Of a stretch of 8,987 nt of DNA, positions 1 to 5,937 are shown piece after piece. Source of the stretch: UBA11540 sp045531755 (lineage in GTDB: Bacteria > Bacillota > Clostridia > Oscillospirales > Ruminococcaceae); NCBI GenBank assembly GCA_045531755.1, contig JAZSEP010000079.1, positions 1 to 8,987 on the forward strand, written 5' to 3'. Each line of letters begins with the position of its first letter. The stretch's first letter is position 1. A model generated the notes under the pieces. It did not search any database. It was given only the letters and a program-made list of their open reading frames with translations, and was not told the DNA's origin. A program made the translations under genes and the position numbers.

Positions 1-1177
1 CTTCTTTGGCTCGGGTGAATCGACAGGTTCTGTCGGCGTAGTTACTATCAACCTTCCCAGAATTGCTTACCTTGCTGAAAACGAGGAAGATTTCTATAAG
101 CGTCTTGATAAGCTTCTTGACATCTCGGCTCGTTCGCTCAAGACCAAGAGAACCGTTATCACAAAGCTTCTCAACGAAGGACTTTATCCTTATACAAAGA
201 GATATCTCGGCACCTTCAACAACCACTTCTCGACTATCGGTCTTGTCGGTATGAACGAGGTTGGTCTTAACGCTTGCTGGCTGCAGGCTGATATGACAAC
301 CCAGAAGACACAGAAGTTTGCTAAAGACGTGCTCAACCACATGAGAGAGCGTTTGTCCGACTATCAGGTACAGTACGGCGACCTCTACAACCTCGAGGCT
401 ACACCTGCTGAGTCTACCGCTTTCCGTCTTGCAAAGCACGACCTCAAGTACTATCCCGATATCATCACCGCAGGACGCGGAGAGGGACAGACTCCCTACT
501 ACACAAACTCCTCACATCTTCCCGTTGGATATACACAGGACATCTTCACAGCTCTGGATATGCAGGACGAGCTCCACACCCTCTACACTTCGGGTACAGT
601 TTTCCACGCATTCCTCGGCGAGAAGCTTCCCGACTGGCAGTCCTGTGCGGCGCTTGTCAAGAAGATTGCTTCCAACTACAGACTCCCCTACTACTCCATC
701 TCCCCCACATACTCTGTATGTAAGTGCCACGGATATATCCCCGGCGAATCCTTCACCTGCCCCGAGTGCGGTGAGGAAGCTGAGGTCTACAGCCGTATCA
801 CAGGTTACTATCGTCCCGTTAAGAACTGGAACGACGGTAAGGCACAGGAGTATAAGGACAGAAAGACCTATGACGTAGCAACCTCTGTTCTCAGGCATGA
901 GGGTCCTCTCGCAAGAGAAGAGAAATGCGAGTGCCAGACCGCTGTGATTGATGACGGCGTTTACCTCTTTGCTTCCGCTACCTGCCCCAACTGTAAGATT
1001 GCAGAGGCTCTTCTTGCAAAAGCTAACGTAGAGTATACGAAGATTCTGGCAGAGCAGAACGTTGAGCTTGCAGAGGCAGTCGGTATCAGACAGGCGCCCA
1101 CGCTTGTGTCTGTCGAAAACGGCGAGATAACAAAGTTCGTTGGAGTTTCCGATATCAAGAAGTTCATTCAGGCGTAA
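1..1177 (+). CDS. nrdD: Anaerobic (class III) ribonucleoside-triphosphate reductase, C-terminal part, with fused glutaredoxin-like domain
   Basis: The 5' end is cut off by the window; the first full codon is at 2 and 391 residues are visible. NrdD is the cytosolic glycyl-radical enzyme that reduces ribonucleoside triphosphates to dNTPs without oxygen. The start reads as the family's conserved barrel segment (FFGSGESTGSVGVVTINLPR), followed by STIGLVGMNE. A zinc-site pattern (CKCHGY...CPEC, about 719-772) precedes the glycyl-radical motif SRITGYYRPV, with the radical Gly codon at 803-805. After that loop and a CEC pair, the last ~75 residues form a glutaredoxin/NrdH-like domain with the redox motif CPNC (codons from 983) and a cis-Pro motif (APTL). 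Most NrdD proteins lack this domain. It suggests electrons arrive through a dithiol relay rather than from formate, in line with the reductase gene that follows. The activase gene nrdG is not in the window. Confidence 0.96.
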   Translation, partial: FFGSGESTGSVGVVTINLPRIAYLAENEEDFYKRLDKLLDISARSLKTKRTVITKLLNEGLYPYTKRYLGTFNNHFSTIGLVGMNEVGLNACWLQADMTTQKTQKFAKDVLNHMRERLSDYQVQYGDLYNLEATPAESTAFRLAKHDLKYYPDIITAGRGEGQTPYYTNSSHLPVGYTQDIFTALDMQDELHTLYTSGTVFHAFLGEKLPDWQSCAALVKKIASNYRLPYYSISPTYSVCKCHGYIPGESFTCPECGEEAEVYSRITGYYRPVKNWNDGKAQEYKDRKTYDVATSVLRHEGPLAREEKCECQTAVIDDGVYLFASATCPNCKIAEALLAKANVEYTKILAEQNVELAEAVGIRQAPTLVSVENGEITKFVGVSDIKKFIQA

Positions 1178-1183
1178 AAATTC

Positions 1184-1221
1184 GAGTGGCTATATGAAAA
1201 TTTATAGCCACTCTTTTCTTT
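1184..1221 (+). terminator. Intrinsic terminator after nrdD
   Basis: An 11-bp perfect stem (GAGTGGCTATA with TATAGCCACTC, loop of 8) is followed by TTTTCTTT. It starts 7 bases after the nrdD stop. The trxB ribosome binding site begins right after the T-tract and no good trxB promoter is seen, so trxB may rely on readthrough. Confidence 0.88.
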
Positions 1222-1232
1222 GAGGTGACAGT

Positions 1233-2144
1233 ATGTATGATATTATAATCGTCGGCGCAGGTCCTGCAGGGCTCACCGCCGCCATCTATGCAAGGCGCGC
1301 CAACAAGAGCGTTTTGCTCCTCGACAAAGGCGCTTTCGGCGGACAGATTACCTTTTCACCGAAGGTAGAAAACTTCCCCGGCTTTGATTCGATAAGCGGA
1401 AGCGAGCTTGCCGACAGATTGGTTGAGCAGGCGCTCGGTCAGGGCGCTGACGTTGAAATCGAGGCGGTTGTCGAGGTCAAAAACCTCGCGGACAAAAAGG
1501 TTGTCGTCACCGAGGACGGTAATGAGTACGAGGCAAAGTCGGTTATCCTCGCGTGCGGTGCAAAACACCGTCATTTAGGTCTTGAAAACGAGGAAAAGTT
1601 TATCGGCGAGGGCATCAGCTTCTGCGCGGTGTGCGACGGCGCTTTCTTCAAGGACAAGACGGTAGCCCTCATCGGAGGCGGAAACTCTGCTTTGCAGGAG
1701 GCGATACTCCTCTCCGAAACCTCGAAAAAGGTCTACGTTGTCCAGAACCTTGATTTTCTCACGGGCGAGCCACAGCTTCAGGAAATTTTGAGAAAACGCG
1801 AAAACGTTGAGATAATTCTCGGCACGGTTGTCGATTCCATCAAGGACGGCGACAGCTTTTCGGGTATTACCGTGAAGCGTGTTTCAGACGGTGTCAAAAC
1901 CGAGCTTGCGCTTGACGGAATGTTCGTCGCTATCGGTCTTGTGCCGGAGAACGAGCCGTTTGCAAACGTTGCCGACCTCGACGGCTGGGGCTACATCGCG
2001 TCGGGTGAGGATTGCACCACGAAAACCGAGGGTGTCTTCGTTGCAGGCGACTGCAGAGCAAAGGCTGTGCGACAGGTCACAACCGCTGCCGCAGACGGCA
2101 CCATCGCCGCCATCGCCGCTTGCAGATATATTGATTCGCTTTAA
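1233..2144 (+). CDS. trxB: Thioredoxin reductase-like flavoprotein with atypical pyridine-nucleotide site
   Basis: A 303-residue cytosolic FAD enzyme of low-molecular-weight thioredoxin reductase type (usual length 300-320), predicted to reduce thioredoxin- or glutaredoxin-like partners. Visible motifs: the FAD dinucleotide fold VGAGPAGLTAA (7-17), GGQI (36-39), the redox CAVC (131-134; CATC in E. coli), a second Rossmann motif GGGNSA (148-153), and the C-terminal FAD motif GVFVAGDCR followed by RQVTTAAADG. After the second Rossmann strand, the usual HRRxxxR that binds the NADPH 2'-phosphate is replaced by VQNLDFLTGEP (170-180). NADH, ferredoxin or another donor is therefore possible. The ATG follows GAGGTG with 5 bases between. 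The gene sits 55 bases after the nrdD-glutaredoxin fusion, its likely electron acceptor. Family assignment is firm; donor and partner are inference. Confidence 0.93.
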   Translation: MYDIIIVGAGPAGLTAAIYARRANKSVLLLDKGAFGGQITFSPKVENFPGFDSISGSELADRLVEQALGQGADVEIEAVVEVKNLADKKVVVTEDGNEYEAKSVILACGAKHRHLGLENEEKFIGEGISFCAVCDGAFFKDKTVALIGGGNSALQEAILLSETSKKVYVVQNLDFLTGEPQLQEILRKRENVEIILGTVVDSIKDGDSFSGITVKRVSDGVKTELALDGMFVAIGLVPENEPFANVADLDGWGYIASGEDCTTKTEGVFVAGDCRAKAVRQVTTAAADGTIAAIAACRYIDSL

Positions 2145-2152
2145 CTGCATCA

Positions 2153-2173
2153 AAACCCGTTTTTTCGGGCTTT
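2153..2173 (+). terminator. Weak terminator-like hairpin after trxB
   Basis: AAACCCG pairs with CGGG-C-TTT around a T6 loop, with one bulged C at 2170. The stem has only four G-C pairs and the following T-tract is poor, so termination would be inefficient at best. Confidence 0.3.
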
Positions 2174-2182
2174 CTGCGCGCA

Positions 2183-2188
2183 TATAAT
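2183..2188 (+). promoter_or_regulatory. Possible -10 box upstream of citrate synthase
   Basis: A perfect TATAAT lies 31 bases before the citrate synthase ATG. The -35 position (2160-2165, TTTTTT) is poor, so this is only a candidate. The ribosome binding site AAAGGAG is at 2207-2213. Confidence 0.35.
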
Positions 2189-2219
2189 TTTTCGACAAAC
2201 CATTGCAAAGGAGCATCTA

Positions 2220-3578
2220 ATGAAGAACTATTCAGAGATTACCGACTACATCAAAAGCCATGCAGAAATGTCCTGCAACAACAACGGTATTCTGCCCGAA
2301 ATGTACACCGAGCATCAGGTCAACCGAGGTCTCAGAGATATGAACGGCAAAGGCGTTGTAACGGGACTCACCGAGGTTTCCTGTATAAAAGCAAAGGACA
2401 AAGACCAAAACGGCAACGATATTCCCTGTCACGGTCAGCTTTTCTACCGCGGTATAAATATCCGTGACCTCGTTAACGGTTTTATGAAAGACAGTCGCTA
2501 CGGTTTTGAGGAAATTGCATATCTTTTGCTGTTTTCACAGCTTCCCGACAAAAAAGAACTTTCGGATTTCTGCAGAGAGCTGTCCGAGTATCGCAGTCTG
2601 CCTACCTCTTTTGTCCGAGATATGATTCTAAAGGCTCCGGGACGCGATATGATGAACATTCTTTCCAGAAGCGTTCTTGCTCTTTACGCATACGACGAAA
2701 ATCCCGACGATATTTCCGTACCAAACGTCCTGAGGCAGTGTATCCAGCTTATTGCAACCTTCCCCTTGATGTCGGTTTACAGCTATCAGTCTTTTCAACA
2801 CTATCATCAGGGAAAGAGTCTTTTCATCCATCTGCCTAAGCCGGAATACTCTACCGCCCAGAATCTGCTCCATCTTTTGAGAGAAAACAGCGAATTTTCT
2901 GAGCTTGAAGCGAGAATACTCGACCTTGCTCTCGTTCTCCACGCAGAACACGGCGGAGGAAACAATTCAACCTTCACCACCCACGTAGTTACCTCTTCCG
3001 GCACCGACACCTATTCGTCGGTCGCGGCGGCACTCGGCTCACTCAAAGGTCCCCGTCACGGCGGTGCAAATATCAAGGTTGTGCGAATGTTCGACGACAT
3101 GAAGCAGAACATCAACACTCACGACAAGGCTCAGATAGAGGATTATCTCGTACGCCTTTTGGACAAAAAGGCTTTCGACAACGCCGGTCTTATCTACGGT
3201 ATGGGTCACGCGGTCTACTCGCTGTCCGACCCCCGAGCCGACGTGTTGAAAAAGTGCGCACGCGACCTTTCAATTGAAAAAGGTTTGGAAGAAGAATACG
3301 AGCTTTACTCCACCGTTGCCGACCTTGCGCCCAACATAATTGCTGAAAAGCGCAAAATGTATAAGGGCGTCAGTCCAAACGTAGACTTCTACTCGGGACT
3401 CGTATACCGCATGCTTGAACTTCCGTATGAGCTCTTCACTCCGATTTTTGCGGTTTCAAGAATCGCAGGCTGGAGCGCCCACCGCATTGAAGAAATACAA
3501 AATGCCGGCAAGATTATCCGACCCGCTTACATAAGCGTTAAACCCGAAAGAAACTATATTGAGCTTAAAGACAGATGA
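2220..3578 (+). CDS. gltA: Citrate synthase
   Basis: Citrate synthase condenses oxaloacetate with acetyl-CoA to citrate. In anaerobic Firmicutes it usually feeds 2-oxoglutarate and glutamate synthesis through a partial TCA cycle. The 452-residue protein has all catalytic signatures: LHAEHGGGN (His244), GPRHGGAN (His280), GMGHAVYSLSDPR (His330, Arg338) and VDFYSG (Asp389), plus the substrate-binding SRIAGWSAH and RPAY near the C-terminus. The N-terminal ~45 residues ahead of the core are longer than in the shortest bacterial enzymes. The ATG follows AAAGGAG with 6 bases between. The gene appears monocistronic: it has a candidate promoter upstream and a strong terminator at its stop codon. A 2-methylcitrate synthase activity cannot be excluded from sequence, but no propionate genes are nearby. 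Confidence 0.95.
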   Translation: MKNYSEITDYIKSHAEMSCNNNGILPEMYTEHQVNRGLRDMNGKGVVTGLTEVSCIKAKDKDQNGNDIPCHGQLFYRGINIRDLVNGFMKDSRYGFEEIAYLLLFSQLPDKKELSDFCRELSEYRSLPTSFVRDMILKAPGRDMMNILSRSVLALYAYDENPDDISVPNVLRQCIQLIATFPLMSVYSYQSFQHYHQGKSLFIHLPKPEYSTAQNLLHLLRENSEFSELEARILDLALVLHAEHGGGNNSTFTTHVVTSSGTDTYSSVAAALGSLKGPRHGGANIKVVRMFDDMKQNINTHDKAQIEDYLVRLLDKKAFDNAGLIYGMGHAVYSLSDPRADVLKKCARDLSIEKGLEEEYELYSTVADLAPNIIAEKRKMYKGVSPNVDFYSGLVYRMLELPYELFTPIFAVSRIAGWSAHRIEEIQNAGKIIRPAYISVKPERNYIELKDR

Positions 3579-3622
3579 TACCTGCCCAAGTGCTTTACAG
3601 CACTTGGGCAGGTATCTCTTTG
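3577..3622 (+). terminator. Strong, possibly bidirectional terminator between citrate synthase and spoVAE
   Basis: A perfect 18-bp inverted repeat (3577-3594 and 3599-3616) with a TTAC loop begins inside the citrate synthase TGA stop and is followed by TCTTTGT. Converging spoVAE transcripts would meet the same stem. The T-tracts on both sides are modest. Confidence 0.85.
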
Positions 3623-3653
3623 TAAAAACTGTTTTTGCCTGCTCATATTCAGC

Positions 3654-4025
3654 TCATTTCGTTTTGTCGCCTGATTTGAAGATGAGCGCTGCAATCAGCG
3701 AGAATGCTATCGCGGCGGCTATTCCTGCCGCGCAGGCGGTAAGTCCGCCCGTCAGAGCGCCGAAAAGACCTTCTGCCTCGACGGCTTTTTTTACACCCTT
3801 TGAAAGTGCATAGCCAAAGCCCGTGAGGGGAACCGTTGCCCCTGCTCCTGCAAGGTCGACAAGCGGTTCATACAATCCCAGACCGCCCAAAATCACCCCC
3901 GAAACCACGTAGGAAACGAGGATTCTCGCAGGGGTGAGCTTTGTTTTGTCTATCAGAACCTGTCCGATGACGCAGAACGCTCCGCCCACTGCAAAAACCT
4001 TTAGATACTGCAGAAAAATTTCCAT
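3654..4025 (-). CDS. spoVAE: Stage V sporulation protein AE (SpoVAEb type), membrane protein
   Basis: A 123-residue hydrophobic protein of the SpoVA family, which makes up the forespore inner-membrane machinery for loading dipicolinic acid during sporulation and releasing it at germination. About four membrane segments are visible: near residues 5-25, 33-52 (ILVSYVVSGVILGGLGLY), 55-75 and 85-115, with a charged KSGDKTK tail. The segment AGAGATVPLTGFGYALSKGV matches what I know of the family. The start lies 4 bases after the spoVAD stop, with AAAGGG inside the end of spoVAD as the ribosome binding site, so the two genes are cotranscribed and probably translationally coupled. Length matches the SpoVAEb form (about 115-125 aa). 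Confidence 0.93.
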   Translation of the reverse strand: MEIFLQYLKVFAVGGAFCVIGQVLIDKTKLTPARILVSYVVSGVILGGLGLYEPLVDLAGAGATVPLTGFGYALSKGVKKAVEAEGLFGALTGGLTACAAGIAAAIAFSLIAALIFKSGDKTK

Positions 4026-4029
4026 AAAA

Positions 4030-5040
4030 TCAACCCTTTGTAATGTTCACAAGATGTGCAATCGAGGGAATATTCTCCCCCTGCATTGAAGAGGTCGGGC
4101 TCATCAGCGCGCCCGTTGCGACAAACAGAACGTTTTGGTATCTTCCCTTTTGCATCTCCTTCAGGATAAAGGAATTCAGCACCGACGCCGAACAGCCGCA
4201 GCCCGAGCCGCCTGCGTGGACGTCTTCCATATCGGGTGTGAAGATCATCACTCCGCAGTCGCGGTGGACGGAGCGGACGTCTATCCCCTCTTTTTCAAGG
4301 AGCTGATGCAGCAGTTCCGAGCCGACCGACCCCAAATCCCCCGTGAAGATTCCGTCGTAGTCCTTTGCCGAGGTGCCGGTGTCCTTGAAAAAGGTCTTTA
4401 TCGTGTCCGCGGCGGCAGGCGCCATAGCAGCACCCATATTGTTTGCGTCCTTTATCCCGAGGTCAAAGATTTTTCCAAAGGTGACGTGGCGGATTTTTGC
4501 GCCCTTTTCACCCTTTTTCAGCACCGTAGCTCCTCCGCCCGTGACCGTCCATTGTGACGTCGGGGTGCGAAGACTTCCGTATTCAAGCGGAAAGCGAAAC
4601 TGCCTTTCCGACGAGCAAAAGTGCGACGAGGTGACCGCAACCGCGGTGTCCACAGCGCCCGTTTCCAGAAACATCGTCGCGGTTGCAAGGCTTTCCGCCA
4701 TCGTCGAGCACGCGCCGTACATCCCAACGAAAGGAATTTCAAGCTCGCACAGCCCAAAGGTCGAGCCGATGCATTGATTTAGTAGGTCGCCTGCACAGAT
4801 AACATCAATCTGGTCGGGCGACATTCCTGCCTTTTTGAGCGCAATCTGCACCGCGCTTTTCTGTATCATACTCTCCGCCTTTTCCCAGCTCTGCTGACCG
4901 AACATCGTGTCCTGCTCGACCAAGTCAAAATATTCTTTTAAAGGGCCTTCGCCCTCTTTTTTCGATGCCACCGAGCCAAACCCGACAATCGTCGGCTCGC
5001 ACTCGGTTTTGACCGTGTATCTTCCAATCCTCTTTGCCAT
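4030..5040 (-). CDS. spoVAD: Stage V sporulation protein AD (dipicolinate-binding, thiolase fold)
   Basis: A 336-residue soluble protein with a thiolase/ketosynthase-like fold, full length for SpoVAD (about 338 aa in B. subtilis). SpoVAD binds dipicolinic acid and works with the membrane SpoVA proteins to move it into the forespore. Family signatures seen: the N-terminal TIVGFGSVASKKEGEGPL, the segment MFGQQSWEKAES, the thiolase-type nucleophile-elbow YGACSTMAE (Cys111), the central TSQWTVTGGGA, GDLGSVGSELL, and the C-terminal HAGGSGCGCSASV and TGALMSPTSSMQGE. The ATG has an AAAGGAG-type ribosome binding site 9 bases upstream. In most spore formers spoVAC precedes this gene; here an XRE regulator with its own terminator sits upstream instead. 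Expression would be expected from a forespore (sigma-G) promoter, which I could not place with confidence. Confidence 0.96.
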   Translation of the reverse strand: MAKRIGRYTVKTECEPTIVGFGSVASKKEGEGPLKEYFDLVEQDTMFGQQSWEKAESMIQKSAVQIALKKAGMSPDQIDVICAGDLLNQCIGSTFGLCELEIPFVGMYGACSTMAESLATATMFLETGAVDTAVAVTSSHFCSSERQFRFPLEYGSLRTPTSQWTVTGGGATVLKKGEKGAKIRHVTFGKIFDLGIKDANNMGAAMAPAAADTIKTFFKDTGTSAKDYDGIFTGDLGSVGSELLHQLLEKEGIDVRSVHRDCGVMIFTPDMEDVHAGGSGCGCSASVLNSFILKEMQKGRYQNVLFVATGALMSPTSSMQGENIPSIAHLVNITKG

Positions 5041-5060
5041 AAAAACTCTCCTTTTAAGCT

Positions 5061-5076
5061 ATCTTTTGCAAAAGAT
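5061..5076. repeat. Perfect 16-bp palindrome upstream of spoVAD
   Basis: ATCTTTTGCAAAAGAT is fully self-complementary and lies between the XRE gene's terminator and the spoVAD ribosome binding site. It could be an operator or part of the spoVAD promoter region. A similar but imperfect TCCTTTGCAAAAGGA occurs at 5600-5614. Function unknown. Confidence 0.5.
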
Positions 5077-5087
5077 GAGAAAGTATA

Positions 5088-5119
5088 CAAAAACACCCTA
5101 TCGTTAGCGATAGAGTGTT
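5088..5119 (-). terminator. Intrinsic terminator of the XRE regulator gene
   Basis: A 12-position stem (5092-5103 with 5108-5119, one C-A mismatch, loop TTAG) overlaps the stop codon of the regulator. On the minus strand it is followed by a T-run (TTTTTG), so it terminates leftward transcription ahead of spoVAD and isolates the two genes. Confidence 0.8.
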
Positions 5120-5318
5120 ATTCTTTTACATATTCCATTATATCTTCGACTTTGCAGTCAAGTATCTGACAAAGGCGGTCAATCGTAATAGTCTTTACAA
5201 CCGCATTGTCACGAAGTCTTTGAAGCTGTGCGTTGTCAACACCGTATTCCTCAATAAGCTTGTACTGGCTAATGCCCTTTTCCTTGAGCGTTTTCCACAA
5301 AGGAGCGTAGGTTATCAT
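5118..5318 (-). CDS. Small XRE/Cro-type helix-turn-helix regulator
   Basis: A 66-residue protein that is almost entirely one Cro/C1-type DNA-binding domain. Helices around residues 4-14, the HTH pair about 17-36 (SQYKLIEEYGVDNAQLQRLR) and ITIDRLCQILDCKVEDIMEYV fit a minimal regulator type common in Clostridia. The reading frame stays open upstream to 5570, but the ATG at 5316-5318 has a strong AGAGGTGATA ribosome binding site (5321-5330) and the family's usual N-terminus, so I chose it. It is divergent from the 59-aa gene at 5404, with a long palindrome between them, which suggests autoregulation and control of that gene. It ends in its own terminator and is probably not part of the spoVA operon. 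Confidence 0.9.
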   Translation of the reverse strand: MITYAPLWKTLKEKGISQYKLIEEYGVDNAQLQRLRDNAVVKTITIDRLCQILDCKVEDIMEYVKE

Positions 5319-5331
5319 ATTATCACCTCTA

Positions 5332-5360
5332 TTGTATTTTATCGCTAAAGGTGCTATAAT
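5332..5360 (+). promoter_or_regulatory. Sigma-A-type promoter of the 59-aa gene
   Basis: TTGTAT (5332-5337), 17 bases, TATAAT (5355-5360). The -10 box is the left end of the 36-bp palindrome, so a protein bound there would block this promoter. The -35 box lies in the 5' leader of the divergent regulator. Confidence 0.7.
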
Positions 5361-5390
5361 ATATAGTGCGCTTACGCACAATATATTATA
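5355..5390. promoter_or_regulatory. 36-bp palindrome, likely operator between divergent genes
   Basis: The left arm (5355-5370) is TATAATATAT-A-GTGCG and the right arm (5375-5390) is CGCAC-A-ATATATTATA. They are perfectly complementary except for one A-A pair and enclose a CTTA centre. TATAAT reads outward-in from both ends, giving -10 boxes on both strands. Position and symmetry fit binding by a dimeric XRE protein such as the one encoded at 5118-5318; this is inferred. Confidence 0.75.
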
Positions 5391-5403
5391 CTGAGGCGAT
5401 ATT

Positions 5404-5583
5404 ATGAAAATTAAAGAGTTCAAAGAAAGGTTCGTAGAAGCTATCGAAAAGCGCGATAGGGCGTGTGTATATGAGTTTTCATGTACCGAAAAAGATTGCT
5501 CATTTTTTGCATATGTGGGTGGTTCCTGCTTCCTTGTAAAGTGTCGCGAGGTCAACTCCGAAAACGACAATCTTCTTCGCTAA
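5404..5583 (+). CDS. 59-aa small protein of unknown function
   Basis: I do not recognise this protein. The ATG lies 6 bases after a GAGGCGAT ribosome binding site (5393-5400) and 43 bases after a good -10 box. The N-terminal half is a charged, probably helical stretch (KIKEFKERFVEAIEKRDRA). The second half carries four cysteines (residues 21, 27, 32 and 42) plus one more in VKCRE (47), with a short FFAYVGG strand-like segment. There is no signal peptide and no membrane segment. It is divergent from the XRE regulator and may be its regulated target, for example a small effector, toxin or cysteine-rich protein. It could also be a remnant. Its reality rests on the promoter, ribosome binding site and codon pattern rather than on homology. 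Confidence 0.6.
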   Translation: MKIKEFKERFVEAIEKRDRACVYEFSCTEKDCSFFAYVGGSCFLVKCREVNSENDNLLR

Positions 5584-5638
5584 TTTTGCTTCTTTGTTGT
5601 CCTTTGCAAAAGGAGCAGAAATATTCTTTAAAAATAGG

Positions 5639-5667
5639 TTGATTTTATCCTAACTTTTGTGTATACT
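5639..5667 (+). promoter_or_regulatory. Promoter of the phd-doc-fliB-like operon
   Basis: TTGATT (5639-5644), 17 bases, TATACT (5662-5667), with the antitoxin ATG 18 bases downstream. This is close to the sigma-A consensus. Antitoxins of this family usually repress their own promoter. Confidence 0.8.
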
Positions 5668-5685
5668 ATTGTTGAGGTGATAAAA

Positions 5686-5937
5686 ATGATGGTAAACACT
5701 AATATTTTGGTACCAATGACAGACGCAAATCAGAATTTTTCAAAAGTTGTACGTATGGTCGACGAGGACGGAATGGCGGTCATTCTGAAAAACAACAAGC
5801 CTCGCTATATCGTTGTGGATTTTGAGGAATATGAGGCTATTTCTATAGCTATGCAGATGAGAAAGCAGAACATCGACAGCATCGCCGATGCAGTTATAAG
5901 CGAAAATCTTGATGCTTTGACGGAGTTGGCAAAATGA
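5686..5937 (+). CDS. phd: Phd/YefM-family antitoxin
   Basis: An 83-residue type II antitoxin. The N-terminal domain (about 5-52) has the Phd/YefM pattern: ILVPMTDANQNFSKVVRMVDEDG, then AVILKNNKPRYIVVDFEEYEA. It would form the DNA-binding dimer and autorepress the operon. The C-terminal ~30 residues (MQMRKQNIDSIADAV...) would fold on and neutralise the toxin. I chose ATG 5686 because GAGGTGAT lies at 5674-5681; an in-frame GTG at 5659 lies inside the promoter, and a second ATG follows directly at 5689. The stop overlaps the toxin start (ATGA), as is typical of antitoxin-toxin pairs. Confidence 0.92.
   Translation: MMVNTNILVPMTDANQNFSKVVRMVDEDGMAVILKNNKPRYIVVDFEEYEAISIAMQMRKQNIDSIADAVISENLDALTELAK

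Noticed and set aside
5041..5100. Sigma-G promoter for spoVAD
   Set aside because: A TGTATA resembling the -35 box is present, but the -10 candidate does not fit the consensus; left as an idea in the findings.
5319..5570. Open upstream extension of the XRE frame on the minus strand (150 aa in all)
   Set aside because: It runs antisense to the 59-aa gene, contains unrelated low-quality sequence, and crosses the palindrome and promoter. The internal ATG at 5316-5318 has a strong ribosome binding site and matches the family's length.
5600..5614. Terminator after the 59-aa gene (TCCTTT-GCA-AAAGGA)
   Set aside because: The 6-bp AT-rich stem has no T-tract after it and the loop is only 3 bases; too weak to call.
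5659..5685. GTG start for the antitoxin, 9 codons upstream
   Set aside because: It lies inside the promoter's -10 region and has no ribosome binding site; ATG 5686 has GAGGTGAT.
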